From assembly GCA_954871525.1 (NCBI GenBank), contig OX940869.1, positions 17,264,001 through 17,328,000 on the forward strand: 64,000 bases of DNA, given 5' to 3'. Of this stretch, positions 33,861 to 45,978 are shown piece after piece. The position numbers and the translations under genes were made by a program. The stretch is from Parietaria judaica (taxonomy: Eukaryota > Streptophyta > Magnoliopsida > Rosales > Urticaceae). Under the pieces are notes generated by a model. It saw only the letters and a list, made by a program, of their open reading frames with translations, was not told the origin of the DNA and ran no database searches. Within the stretch, counting starts at the first letter, position 1. Each line of letters opens with the position of its first letter.

Positions 33861-35484
33861 TTGAAGCCCTCGTCGAGGAGATCGAAAGCCGTCAATCAGA
33901 ATTGTCATCGGACTCCCGGTAAGCTCGGATTTCCTTGCCCTAATTTCAGATTTTAGGGGATCAAATTGAGTGTGTTCTGAGCCTTAATTGATGAAATTGA
34001 CCTCGCCGTTGTGTTTAGAATAGTCGTATTATGCTAGGAGAGGTATTACATTGACGAATTGATGCCCGTTTACGACTTCGTTTTGCTTGCCTGACGGGAT
34101 TTCGGCCTGGGTTAAATTTCAGCGTAACGGGTTTTCAATTGACAATTTAAATCTCAATCTTAGTAAAGTTTGACTTATGGATGGTATCGTTGTTATAGTT
34201 GGCGCGGATAGTCGTCCCGTGGTCACCTCGAAAACCATGATACCCGAACCACCTATTTTGAAAAATATATATCGGATCCCGAAGTCTCTGGCTAGTCGAT
34301 CGGGCAAAGTTTCCACGAATCGAGGTAGGGGATATTATATTTTCTCGCTATTTAAAATGAATGTAGAAACCAACCCTTTAATGCAGATTAAACTGGATAG
34401 GTTAGTGTTGGATTTAGTGAAATGATTTGATAATTAATAAAATTAATGTTGTGATTTGCCGTCGCTTGATAGCGAGGTTGGACACTAGGTATAGATGCAT
34501 CGGTTCGATGCTTGTTTATTATATTTTATGCTTATGGTTACATCGGGACGACGTGTATTGATATGGTACCCGGTTCAGGCGGATGGTGATTATTATGATA
34601 TTGGTACCCACTTCGGGCGGATGATGTGATTGGAGCTGCTGACGAGCAGCTGGCTACTATGCAGTAGGCCGGATATGGTTATGGATGTGGATATGATTGG
34701 TGACCCAAAAGTCAACATTTCGACCCATGGCGAACTAGCCGTCTTTGGTGGTGAGTTGGATCCTGAGTCGAGGGTGAGTTACGGTTAGGGACTTCTAGTC
34801 CACCTGTGTTCGTGCCTTGAGGACTCGATGGGATATAGTGGAGAAAAGACGCGAGCTGACTCGGCATGGGTCACCGAGATGATTTGAATTTTGTGGGTTA
34901 TATTTATTTATTTATTTATTTTATTGTTGATAAAATGATTGAAAATGACGATTAAATGATTTATGATGACGTTTATTTTATTTAATTGAAATTTGACTAA
35001 TAATGGTTCGGTAGGTAAAGAAAATTGGTAATAGTTTCCCTACTGAGCACGTGGAGCTCACCCCTTCCATATACATCTTTTTCTTTCCAGTTAGAGGTGG
35101 TGTCAGTGACAGACTCCGAACGAGTAGTAGTTTGATTTGGGAGGTCCATGTGTTTATTTTTCCTATCCGTACCGTTAGCGTTCGTCGAAGTGAATTCCGT
35201 GTTTTGTGTTGATCTTTTTATTTCGGACATGTAATGGATTAAATGAAGGATATTTGTGATGGTGGTACTTTGTATTTGCCGTTTTATGGTGTTGTATAAA
35301 CTGTGGTTTTTCGGATGTTTGTTTTGTCGTTTTAAGTCCCATGGGCAGGAACTACGTGTCTAATTACGTGGACGTTGAATAGTCCAAGTTCATTGTTTAT
35401 AAAGTAACGTGTCATTGGCTGGTCAAAGTTTGAAATGTCTTTATTTTGTATTATTCTACTAACCCCTATTTAGGGGCGTTACAG
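33861..35484 (+). repeat. Probable LTR/UTR remnant of the Gypsy element
   Basis: Non-coding 1.6 kb directly after the integrase C-terminus. It has the look of a chromovirus 3' LTR: GTTCAGGCGGATGGTGATTA and TTCGGGCGGATGATG repeats, a CTACTGAGCACGTGGAGCTC segment, and an end at CCTATTTAGGGGCGTTACA (35467-35485). The LTR start was not found, so the left limit is unsure. Confidence 0.5.
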
Positions 35485-36470
35485 ATTTAATAATAAGTTT
35501 AGGGCCCACGACTATTATATCTTAATATTAATAGTAATGGGCCTGACCCTAAATATCTCAAGAACATAGGTGGGGTTCATTTCGCTCTAGTTGGTTGATC
35601 GTAATTGAAGAACCAAGCTCATATCTATTGTGATTGGCTATTTTGTGAGTCATAGTTGTGACTGCAGTTTTAGTTTTTCATTGCCTCAGTCACGACCACA
35701 GCTGTGACCACAGTTGTGAATATGCAGAAACCAACGAATACAAAGTTGGTTACACTTTTTTAGCTTATTGTTATTCTAGATTGATATATTTTCATATCTT
35801 ATCTAACCACTTTGGAATCACACAAAAGTCTCATGGTAGTTTGCAAATTAGCTGCATGTATTGTGGAACCACTTCTTAGCAGCCTCAAATCTTGGGGAGC
35901 AAGCTAGGGTTGATATAAATACCACGATTTAGCCTTAGATCTATTTTCAACCCTTCCAGAGAGTAACCTTGCTGTCAGAGTTCATCAAGGTTATCATCTT
36001 TTACAGTACGGTGTTTTATCATCGAACATCCAACCTCGGGAGAGTTGTGGACAGTGTTGTGAAGAACTGGACTGAAGGAGTCAGTCTTACGTCGACAAAT
36101 AGCAAGGGGATCTTGCTGAGTCCGACTTGCAGAAGGGAAGTGACCACCGTCACAAGTCGGGACTCGATCACCGTTCAAGACCAAGTTGTGTCACCAGCTA
36201 TAGCTTCAGGGGGAGCCCTTATCTTTTAGGTATTTTACATATTGAGTAATTGGTGCTTGTTAACTTTATTGGTGATTAATCTGGGTGAGTGCCCCGCAGA
36301 AGTAAATAGGTATCAAACTGCGTTACCAATACATCGCATGTGTCTTTATTGCTTTGACGTTGTGTTTGGTAATTATCTCGTTAATCCGCATAAAACTTAG
36401 TACCCTGACTTTACAGTAATCATAAAAGGTAGAATCGTAATCATAATTGATTAGAGTGTTTACTTGTACC
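35485..36470 (+). repeat. LTR-like segment, possibly Copia
   Basis: No gene. A possible promoter (TATAAATACC at 35914), then GTGAGTGCCCCGCAGAAGTA at about 36285 and GCGTTACCAATACATCGC resemble the 3' parts of some plant Copia LTRs. 35645-35725 contains repeated GTTGTGAC and CTGTGACC words. No partner LTR or primer binding site is visible. Confidence 0.35.
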
Positions 36471-36744
36471 GTTATAATGAAGAAATAAATGTTCATTAAA
36501 AATATATATTTACCAAAATACCTTTAAATTTTATAATATATATATATTTTTTTATATTTAACTACTTATAATGATTTTTTCAACATATATTATATAAAAA
36601 CACGTAAATTTTAAAAACGTTAACTTGTTAAACTACACAATATATAAAATTTGTCAATAAGCACAGTAATAGAGAACACATATACACTTGATAATACATT
36701 AGATCCAGTAATAATTTTTTAAGGAAGATTTTCATTAAAAATAA
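36471..36744. other. AT-rich spacer
   Basis: About 270 bp of very AT-rich sequence, possibly including the 3' end of the LINE on the minus strand. Nothing else seen. Confidence 0.4.
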
Positions 36745-37879
36745 GAAAGGCGTAAATCTCTCGTTACAAAAGTTTTCAACCACTACGGGCAATTACAAAA
36801 CTAAAAATCCGTGGTTCTCTAGGAAATTTAAGATTTGGCTAACACGTTAGCGACCTCGTTGCAATGTCTACGTATCCATCTAATCTCGCTGGACGGCGCC
36901 ACTTCCGTGACTAGAGCACCAATTCTCGCAATCAGCGGCCCTTGCAAGCTATTAAGTTTTCGGTCGTTGACGAGTTGGATTGCACGGAGACAATCGGATT
37001 CCATCATAGATATTTGCCAACCCCGCTCACGGACGAAATGTAACCTGTGAAGGATGGCCATACATTCCGCTGTTGCGAACCCCACGTCACCGATTCTCTC
37101 GGTCATTATTCCATCTACCATACCCCGGTGGTTCCACACGACTCCGCCCACCGAAGCTTGCCCGTGCTTCTCTACCCAAGCCGTGTCAACGTTTAGGGAC
37201 GTGAGACCTTCGTCCTCCGCCCCGATCCACGAGGATTGCCTTACCAATTTGTCATTAGCCAGGCACGAAACCGTTCTTCGTGCGTCTTCTTTGAAGCTTG
37301 CGAACCATCCCACCACCTCTTCAATCCACACATACGGGCGCTTGGAGTAGTTCTCAAAAAGTCTGAGATTCCGGTCTGTCCATGAATCCGAAACAAGGCC
37401 ACAAAAAAGCTCCAAGTTTGCCAAGGAGACGCTATCCATAGCCCTTAGACAAAGTTTTTTTATAGGGATCTCTCCCGTATTCTCGAACCACCTTTGTAGC
37501 ATCGAGGTTTCCATATTTCTTGTGCTCTTTCACACCCCCAAGTCGCGTGTAAACCGTCCTCCGGAAGCGCCCAACAAAACTTACAATAAGGCAAGAAATC
37601 TACTCCTCTAGCACAAAGCGCGGCAAACATTGGAAGGGCATCGAACCATGTCTTCCATATCAAGTGCTTGACTTTGAGCGGAATTTTAAGTCCCTACATC
37701 TTTTTCCACCACTGTAGTTCTTGAGAGGTCGAGCACGGCGGTCCATCACGTATGGCCAATCTCGCAACCTTATGACCCGAACGGACCGTCCATCACGTAT
37801 GGCCAATCTCGCAACCTTATGACCCGAACGGACCGTGTAAAGCCCATCCTCCTCGTAGTGCCACACCTCCGACATGCTG
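36745..37879 (-). pseudogene. LINE (L1-type) ORF2 3' part: zf-RVT and RNase H
   Basis: On the minus strand the order is the typical post-RT block (EVWHYEEDGLYTVRSGHKVA, near 37870), the zinc-binding region of plant L1 elements (MIWKTWFDALP..., CKFC, HATWGCERAQEIW, about 37663-37500), and an RNase H domain (37514-36828) with acidic positions in NVDTAW, AEC and ESDC; the final aspartate is not obvious (EVANVLAKS). Frame is lost at the 47-bp duplication and near 37500. It is probably the continuation of 39335-39650, split by the hAT fragment. Confidence 0.8.
37741..37834. repeat. 47-bp perfect tandem duplication
   Basis: The segment starting GTCCATCACGTATGGCCAAT occurs twice head to tail (37741-37787 and 37788-37834). 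Being 47 bp long it shifts the reading frame of the LINE zinc-binding region. Confidence 0.92.
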
Positions 37880-38325
37880 ATAAAGTATTTCTTTTTTCTT
37901 ATAATTCTGAAATCTTTCTCGGACAAAAGAGTCACCGCCACCTTTTTCACTACTTGGTTTGAACAAGTAACAACATAAGCAATATACTTTGTCCTCTTTA
38001 TGCTATACTTGAGCCAACTACCAAATTCATCATACCAAGAAATGATGAATCGCCCTCCTTTAACAAGTTCAAATTTATGCTCTTTAGGTTGATAAGGCCC
38101 CCTTTGAACGTACGTTCGACCAACTAGATCAACTAAATTACGATCAAAGTCTTCAATCGGAGTTCGCAATTCTGGATCACTCGGTAAAGCTTCTGGATCA
38201 AAGTCTTCACTCAGAGTTTTCAATCTCGGACCACTCGGTTAGGCTTTTGAATAAAAATTCACTTTTGACAATTTACTAGCACTGCCTTCCCCACTTTCCT
38301 CTTTCCTCTTGAAATATCGATGCAT
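37880..38325 (-). pseudogene. TTF-type zinc finger / hAT transposase N-terminus
   Basis: The ATG at 38325 begins MHRYFKRKEESGEGS, like the family's MERFFKRK start. An in-frame TAA follows at about codon 29. The frame then continues from about 38223 with YVQRGPYQPKEHKF and SWYDEFGSWLKYSI, a clear match to the TTF zinc-finger region; the usual cysteine pair (CLCC) is degenerate (YVVTC). It ends near SEKDFRIIRKKK. Beyond 37880 the frame passes into LINE sequence, giving a chimeric open frame that is almost certainly accidental. Confidence 0.75.
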
Positions 38326-39334
38326 AATTATTTTAGATTTCTTGAAATAAATTATCAAAAAGTTCAATCATCACATAATACCAACCATAAATCGATAATT
38401 ATATATTAATTAAATGAAAAAAGGTTGATCGATATGATTTTTAATGTTTGGGTTGCCAGTAATTACCAAACCGTGTGCACTGTGCCGTGGAGATCTAATT
38501 TATACTGTATAGAATATAAACAATGAGCAAAGAACCCTTTTTATTAACAAAAAAATAAAATAAATTGGAATAAATATTACATTAGGGTATAAAATATTAC
38601 CTTAGAAAATTCAAAGTCAAAGGCTTGCTTAAGCGATCACGGAACTTCGACGACCGTGACCGAGAGTCGGACTTGTGAAGGCGACGGCGATTGGCTAAAC
38701 TCGAGAAGACACGACAATTGGCTCAAACACTAAAATCAAAATGACAAAATATTTATCAATATTGTATTTCGCAGAGCTCGTTTTATATCATGTATTTTTT
38801 TAAATATAAATTAGGGTATAAATAATTCCTTAGATAACTCAAAGTCTAATACTCGCTCCAGCCTCCGGCGATCACGGACCTTCGACAACGGTGACTGAGA
38901 GTCGGACTCGTCAAGGCGAGTGCTTCTGGCTGGACTCGCGGTGACGACGGCGACCGGCTGGACGACATCACGCGAAACAGAGTTGCTGAAGAAAACAAAG
39001 GTCGTCGGCTCGTCGTCAAGCAGAGAAGAAAGATGACGGCAACTGGTTGAACGATGTCAAGCATATAAGAGAAAGAAAAATAAGGAGAAAGGGAACGAAC
39101 TCGGGTGGTTATCAAACTCAAAGAAGTGGTCGAACTCAAATACGTCACGTAGAGAAAATAAGAAGAATGTGAAAAGTTTTAGAAGAAGCATTTAAAGGCA
39201 TATGACACGTATACCTTTTCTATACTTAATTAAAAAAAATATTAAGGGGGGGCAAATATGTATCTGTTACAAGAGTGTGGGCTAGCCAAGTGGGGCCCAC
39301 TGCCCCCACTTGGGTATGAGTGGCCTCGCCCCTG
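37880..39334 (-). mobile_element. hAT-type fragment inserted in the LINE
   Basis: On the minus strand the right end starts CAGGGGCGAGGCCACTC, the TIR style of plant hAT elements encoding TTF-type zinc-finger proteins (CAGGGGCGGAG...). About 1 kb of non-coding sequence follows, then the start of the transposase-like gene (38325). The other end is truncated within the gene at the LINE junction, so the second TIR and a target duplication cannot be shown. 38590-38700 and 38830-38950 are diverged copies of one segment (GGCGATCACGGA, CTTCGACRACSGTGAC, GAGAGTCGGACT). Confidence 0.65.
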
Positions 39335-39650
39335 ATCGTTTCCTAGAGGGATTTTCACAATTACTTCAGCATCATACGAGTTCAACATATTCCAGACCAA
39401 TTCTCAATCCAACCTTTCTTCCTTGATGAAGTCGGCTACTCTCCACGGATACCCATCATCGGGTTCTTCGGTCACGACGGAAAACGCCCCCGCTCTTGGG
39501 ATCCAAGGTTGCAAAAAGGCCCTTAGATTCCCATTTCCGACTTGCCACATATTACCACGACGGACCAAATCTCGTCCCCAATAAAGACTCTTGCAAAGAA
39601 AAGAGAAATGGGGCGTACTTTCAAAATCAAGCACTGAGGAATCCGGGAAG
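39335..39650 (-). pseudogene. LINE ORF2 fragment upstream of the hAT insertion
   Basis: Minus-strand translation gives the plant L1 region after the RT: SLYWGRDLVRRGNMWQVGNG, PWIPRAGAF, VADFIKEE, then after a stop ELVWNML and EVIVKIPLGND. In intact elements this is followed by a WHY..DG.Y block, which is found at 37870 on the other side of the hAT fragment. The Copia-family LTR at 39651 cuts off the upstream RT. Confidence 0.8.
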
Positions 39651-42600
39651 TGTTGGAGATTTCATTACGATTTCCGTCTTATTTATCACGATATTAGTCG
39701 TCAATCCGCCCGGGTAACATTTAAAATATATTTAAAGCGGAAAACTTGTTACACCGTACAACGGACAGACAGTCGGATAATCACGATTACAGGATCTGAT
39801 AAATTATTAGCAATTTAATTTTCATAATTCATTATTAATAATCTAGTCAATTGGAAATAAATAAACTGTAAACAAAGGTTTGAATTTATGGACCCAAAGC
39901 ATTGTTGGACATGTGTCCTTGAAGAATCTGTTTTAATCCATTTGTAAAAGATTATGGCAAGTCGTTGAATAAAAGATGATGCTTATTATGTTAATCTTAT
40001 TATAGTTTCTGGTAGAGTAAAATAGAATGTTTGTTCCTTAGTTCATAAATGATGCAATTATGTTATTATTATCACAACAGAGTCAATGTGAGGAAGAATT
40101 AATAATCATAATAAATGAATTTAAAATGTCCGTGACCTGATTAATTGGGTGAGAGCCCATTAATCGTATAAGGTCACTAATGTGACTAAGTGACAATCTT
40201 ATTCTGGATTATGTGTGTGTCACACTCACTAGAAGTGCATTAAGTATGAAGTGTCTTTATACTGGACTGGACCTGACTTAAACTCAGGAAGTTATCATAT
40301 AAGACTGTCACAGATAATCAAATGAATATTCGATCTAAGTCCTGGGTGATCTTGAGTCTGAGCAGCTGGCCTGATTATTCTTTGATTTAACTGTTAAAGA
40401 GCGCAATATATTACCGTTGTTCCCAACACAATTATTTTTGGAACATGATAGTCAGCAGTAAGGGTAGCTTGGTCATACACATGGGCATCACACAACTCTC
40501 TTCAGAGTCAAGATGATTCCCTTGATTGTCGGTGGTGAGAAGTGAGAGGTACTCGTGCGCAGCTTATGAATCGAAACCATAAGTGGGTTACTCATAATAT
40601 TACTGATTGAGTCAAGGAGAAAATGCAATGACAGGCAAAACGGTAAAAACCGTCTGCTCATGTGTGGATCATCAAGTGAAAGATCAATAACCCGAATTTG
40701 ATTGTATCAATGGACACCCTGGTGGCTGGTGTAATAAGGGGAATAATATATATTGTATCAGAGAGTACAGCCTCGAGTTTATAGTGGAATTACACCGAAG
40801 TTTGGCGAACGTCCTAGCAGTTCGTTGGAGCTTAAGCGATACGGGTCCATCGTTCCCAGGATAGCTTCGTAACGGATGATACGTACATGATAGGAACATT
40901 TTGAGATGTTTAATCATTTGGAAAGATTTATAAAACTGAAGTCTGTGCCAGACATCAGATAGTTTTATCAATAGCGTGGCAAAAGTACCATATCCTGGTA
41001 ACAGAAATTACCTGACAAAATAAAGTATAGTTTGGATTTTTTGTCAACATGAAAGTTGTTGGAAATTAAATTCTAAGAAACTTTTCTTTTGGAACTGAGT
41101 CGTTTCGACGTACGGTTTGTGATTTAGACGTTTCGTCGTTTCAACTAGGCGATGCTGAGGGAAACTCTCGTGATCTTCCGGGATATTCTCCTGGATTCCT
41201 TGTACCGAAGTGTGGGCTTCGCCGACAGGACTCCGTCACAAAAACTTTAACTGATGGTTCTTTTAAAGCTTTTGGAGAATAACGTCTCACTAAGCCGAAC
41301 AAGAAAAGAGAGATCAGAGGCTAAGAAATTTGTAGACTATAGAGAGAGAGAGATAGAGAATTCTTGCTCTGGGGAAGGTGTGTGAAATGTGTAGAATGAG
41401 CCTTGTATTTATAGGCTCATGGAGAAACCAATAAGGGAAGCTTTCATGCATGAATATCGAATTCTATAATGGGCAAATATAATTAATCACTCCAAATCAA
41501 TAGCCAAGATTGAATCACTAATGATCCAATGGTTAGGATTAATTAGGGATTTAACCAAATAAGGAAACAATGAATGAATCAATTATCCAATCACTTCCTT
41601 ATATAAGAGAATTCGAATTCCCTATGCATGCATATGGAAATTTAGAAATCAATAGTCTGGATCCAATGGTTAGAATTAATTCCATAACCAATCTAATGGA
41701 CCATATTGATTTAGCATAAAGTCAAGCCTCATTACTTGTTTACCAAGCAAAAATTCGATCTCCATTACAAAGAATTCGAATTTTCCATTTCCATATAAAC
41801 ATGTTAATTAATTTCCAATCCAATGGTTAAGATTAAATATTAAACTAATCAAATGGATATAATTAATTAAGCAATTTCGAAATCCATGCTTGGTCACCAA
41901 GTCATTTTCAAATTTAGCTTTCCAAATTAATTATCATGATCAAACGATTAAGATCAAACTTGACCGATCTAATGAACCAAATTAATTTCAAGGTTTTCCA
42001 TTAATACCTAAGCATAGGTACATATGCCGCATATTTCGAAAGTCCATATCTAAGCAAATTCGTGTAAGCCCAGCTTACACATTTACTTGGGCGGCATTAT
42101 TTCTACACATTCATATATATACCAAATATATATTTTTATTTAAATAACATAAATCTATTAATTATTAATTAATTATTAATAAGAATATTAATAATTAAAT
42201 CTAAATAATTAAATTATATTATTAACCTTTGATCTCAATATCACACATTAAATGTCGTGATGCAACACCACCATTTAAATTCGTGACATGTGATTAAATT
42301 TAACATATTTACGAAAACGATCGTAAACTTGGAAATTCTCTAAATCACAAACCATACGTCGAAACGACTCGGTTCCAAAAGCAAAGTCTCTTAGAATTTA
42401 ATTTCAAACAAATCTTCAGTTGATAAAAAATCTAAATTCAACTTTCTTTTATCAGTTAATTTCCAGCACCAAACTTTGGTACTTTTGCCACGTCAAAAAT
42501 AAAACTTCCAAAGTCTGACACAGGCTCTAGTTTTATGTATCCTGACAGATGATAAAACATACAGAATGGTTAAATCACGTACGTATCATCACTTCCGTAG

Positions 42601-42916
42601 CTATCCTGGGGACCATGGACCCGTATCACTGAAGCTCCAACGAACTGCTAGTGGTTCGTCAAACCTCGGTCTTATTCGATTAAAAATACGAGGCTGAACT
42701 CTTTAGTGATACAATATATATTATTCCTTTTATAGCAAGGTGTCCATTAATACAATCAAATTTGAGTTATTGATCTTTCACTTGATGATCCACACACGAG
42801 CAAGCGGTTTTTACCGCTTCGCCTCTCATTGCATTTTCATCCTCAACTCAGTTAGTAATACTGTGAGTAACCCACTTATGGTTTCGATTCATAAGTTGCG
42901 AACGGGTACCACTCAC
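39651..42916 (-). repeat. Rearranged Copia-family LTR with an inverted segment
   Basis: Three blocks of the same 2.7-kb LTR: 39651-39902 in the usual orientation (TGTTGGAGAT, LTR bases 1-250), 39903 to about 41130 inverted (starting TGTTGGACATGTGTCC, the LTR terminus, and running inward about 1.2 kb), then about 41130-42916 in the usual orientation, resuming near LTR base 310 and stopping at CGGGTACCACTCAC. Without the inverted block the remainder is nearly colinear. It is truncated on the right by the small Copia element. Confidence 0.8.
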
Positions 42917-45098
42917 ATAATCTGGGGCAGATTTGAAAAGTACCTCAATTGGAGCTTTTTGGTAAAGCACTTGAGTGGGGAGTCTGCTCGAGATATAAAC
43001 TGTAGTACGGAAAGCTTCGTCCCAAAATTTAAATGGAAGAGAATCTGTGTGAAGCAGGGTTAAACCATGTTCAACAACAGTTCGATGTTTTCTCTCTGCT
43101 ACTCCATTTTGCTGTTATGTATGCGGCAAGATCTCCTGTGCAAGATCCCAACTTTGTCGAGATAAGGCTTTAAAGCTTGAAACTTACCACCCCAATCTAA
43201 CTGTAATGAAACAATAAGAGTCACAAGTTGTTTTTCAACTTGGGTTCTGAAATTCACAAAAGTAGCATGGACATCACTTTTGAGTTTCAATAAAAAAAAA
43301 TAAAAATCCAAGTGAAGCGAGAAAATGCATCCACAAATGTGACATAATATCGATAACTGTTATTGGACAATATTGGTGCAGGTCCCCAAAGGTCCGAGTG
43401 AATTAACTCTAGATGTTTAGTATAAACTGTATGCGATAGAGAGAAAGACAAGCGATGTAATTTTCTATTAGCACAAGAGTTGCAAAATGACTGGCCAGAT
43501 TTATTTGACAATGAAAGATTACATTTTCTCAGTTTTAACAACTCTAGAGGCTGGATGAGCAAGCCTTTTGTGCCACAAATCAAATGCAATATTCAAAAGA
43601 AATTGAGTTTACGTGTACATGAAAGGAAAAATAAGAAAGTGTTGGCTTTGGAGTGAAGTGCTTTGACTGGAAAATAGTAGAGCTGGTTGGCACATGGAAC
43701 TTGCTTTGATCAAAGCTGTAAAGTCCATCTTGGATGGTGCCCTTCATGACAACTTCACATGACTTGCTATCTTTGACAAAGCAAGCAACATCCTCAAACT
43801 CAAAGAATACACCATTATCTTTACACAATTTATAGACAGACAAGAGGTTTTTGGTGATGGCCGGAATAAGTAATAGTTTATGCAAGTGAAATAATTTCAA
43901 GGTGAAAAGAGGATTGAACCTGAGAGTAACCTATTTTAGAGATAGACAGACCTGCACCGTTGCCAACGTGAACTTGACTCGAGCCTCCATAATGTGTGAT
44001 GTGCTGCAGATTCTGTGAATCAGAGGTAACATGATTCGTAGCTCCGGAATTCGGGTACCAATTAAGATCTTATTCAGTTTCTGGTGTGGAGAATGCAGCA
44101 TGGATTTGAGGAGATTGTGCACCTCTGTGACGATCTGCCAAGTTGTGTGGGATTTGGAATGAGTGATCAAATCAATAATAGCACTCAGCTACTATATGAC
44201 CGATTTTTCCACAAAGCTGGCATTGAGGTCTGTCCGTACTCCCTGATCCCGATCATTGAGGTCTATAGCTTCCTCGACCACCACGAAATCTCCCTCGCCA
44301 ACCACCGCTTGGGCAACGGCTCGCCATGCCCTGAGAATGACCTCTGAAATGACCAGAATGTCCTCTTCCGGAAGGGCTAAAACCTTGGCCTCGATTTGGA
44401 ATTCCCTGCCTTGCAATGTAGTTTGCAGAAATCATGGGTGATCTTGAATCCTTTTATATACAAGCTTCAAAAGACAAGAGCATAGACTCGATTTCTTCAA
44501 TAGAGAACTGAGTTGTTCTAAAATCAAATGACGTAAAAAATAATCCGTACTCAGTTGGTAATCCATTCAGAATTTAATCAATATGATCTTTAGGAGAGAG
44601 AATAATTCCGATACAACTGAGTGAATCAACTGTGACTTTTACCTTTTCTAGGTATTCAGTTGGGGTCAAGTCTTCTTTCTTCAAGTTTTGAAGTTGAGCT
44701 TTCAATTGTCGTGTCTTTCACCGAGTCTGAGCATTGAAGTATTGTTCGATTCTGGTCAAGAGAGCATAGCTCAATTCACATCCAACCATTTTAGGAAGAA
44801 GAGGATCAGATATGGAAGAAAGAATCCAGGACATCGTAAGGCAATCTTATTTTCGAAAAAGAACATAGGGTTTGTTTTGTGATCCTAAACCTGCATCTTC
44901 ATTAGAAAGGAACCTCGGAGGAGCAAGATCCTTGTTGAAGACGAAGGATTAGAGTCCATGTCTGCAAATTACAGAGAGGACTTGTTGCTTCCAGACCAAG
45001 AAGTTCGAGATATACAGCTTAATCGACAAAGAATGGCTGAATGAGACTAAGGATAAAGGCATAGCAGACTGACCAAAATTTCCTTGCTCTCCCGCCAT
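42917..45098 (-). pseudogene. Copia gag-protease-integrase remnant (second family)
   Basis: Minus strand. Gag starts at ATG 45098 (MAGEQGNFGQS) and has the gag block SLSIKLYISNFLVWKQQVL. A Gly/Arg-rich stretch (44435-44253) and a CCHC zinc knuckle CQLCGKIGHIVAEC (44222-44181) follow. The protease site reads NWYPNSGATNHV, with Asn at 44051-44049 in place of the catalytic Asp of DSGA. Then come the pre-integrase domain (LLLIPAITKNLLSV), the integrase zinc region (CNSCANRKLHRLSF) and catalytic core (HSDLWGPAP, YVTFVDAFSRFTW), and LDWGGKFQALKPYL. Several frameshifts separate these blocks. The copy stops in the integrase (EAFRTTVYISSRLP) at the junction with the large LTR, so RT and RNase H are lost. 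Confidence 0.85.
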
Positions 45099-45136
45099 TG
45101 ATGCTCTGAAGAAATCGTTTGAGCAAGACGATATTA

Positions 45137-45148
45137 TATCTGATACCA
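45137..45148 (-). other. Copia primer binding site
   Basis: Minus strand TGGTATCAGATA, directly inside the LTR end CTAACA. It primes from initiator methionine tRNA and shows that 45149-45315 acts as a 5' LTR for the gag to its left. Confidence 0.88.
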
Positions 45149-45315
45149 TGTTAGGGCTAGAGAGAAAAGGGGAAATGCAATTGGGAAAGATATGTTTGCA
45201 TTGTACCTGAATAATAGTCAATCAAGAGTATTTATACTCTGTACATAGTAATATAATAGCTAGCGTAACTAATACAATTAGCTAATATTGCTTTATATAA
45301 CTACATATCCTAACA
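45149..45315 (-). repeat. Short Copia LTR (167 bp) flanked by internal sequence on both sides
   Basis: TGTTAGGGCT to CATATCCTAACA on the plus strand; the inverted ends TGTTAG/CTAACA are perfect. GTATAAATACTC on the minus strand (about 45241-45230) is a likely TATA box. The left neighbour is a primer binding site plus gag; the right neighbour is a polypurine tract and the end of pol. Confidence 0.85.
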
Positions 45316-45445
45316 GCCCCCCTCAAGCTTAATATTTGCGAGAGACACAAAGTTAAGCTTGAAGTGTAAATGATTGAACTGAGGTCCGAAGAGGGGTTTG
45401 GTCAGGTGTCGGCCACTTGATCAGGAGAGGGAACATGTCGGACTT
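45316..45445 (-). pseudogene. 3' end of Copia pol with polypurine tract
   Basis: On the minus strand AAGCTTGAGGGGGGC immediately precedes the LTR, a typical polypurine tract. Before it, LTKPLFGPQFNHLHFKLNFV and LANIKLEGG are the C-terminus of Copia RNase H (family LTK.L....F..L..KL). A frameshift or stop lies just upstream and nothing further is recognisable. Confidence 0.75.
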
Positions 45446-45824
45446 CGATTTCTTGGCGAGAAACTTTCTCCCGTACGAAATAAACTTTCTCCCGTACAAA
45501 ATATGAAAAAATTTATTTTTAAATACTTTCAAGGCCCGAAAATTTACTTAACCTTGGTCCTCCACAAAATATGATGAACTCACAGCCGACCCGCTATTAG
45601 GCAAGTTGAAGTGCTGAGTAAATAATTTTATTATAATATCGAGTTTATTAATTTATCGAGTAATTATTTAATTATACTAGTTAGATTTTAGGATCACACA
45701 AAAATATTATTTAATCATACTAGTTAGATTTTGGGATCACACAAAAATATTATTTAATTAAAGTTTTAATTTATCAAGGTTTTAAGAAGGAACAAAGAAC
45801 TATATATCCTAGCACATTGTGAGA
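45446..45824. repeat. Spacer with two tandem duplications
   Basis: No gene. A 21-bp unit (AAACTTTCTCCCGTAC) is duplicated at 45461-45502, and a 43-bp unit (ACTAGTTAGATTTTRGGATC, ACACAAAAATATTATTTAAT) is duplicated at about 45665-45760. The rest is AT-rich. Confidence 0.7.
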
Positions 45825-45978
45825 TTTTTTTTTTATTTTTAGGAAAACCCAGTAGGATTTACTTCTATTCCAGACGACCAGGGGCCAAATCGGCCATTAA
45901 ATGTTCGACAATACAATAGGGTGGTTCTGTAAACCAAGTATCGGATCTAGGCGAGTTTGGATTACAATGTGCTAGAAC

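Noticed and set aside
38846..39148. 100-codon minus frame
   Set aside because: It lies in the non-coding 5' part of the hAT fragment; Ser/Leu-rich, no domain.
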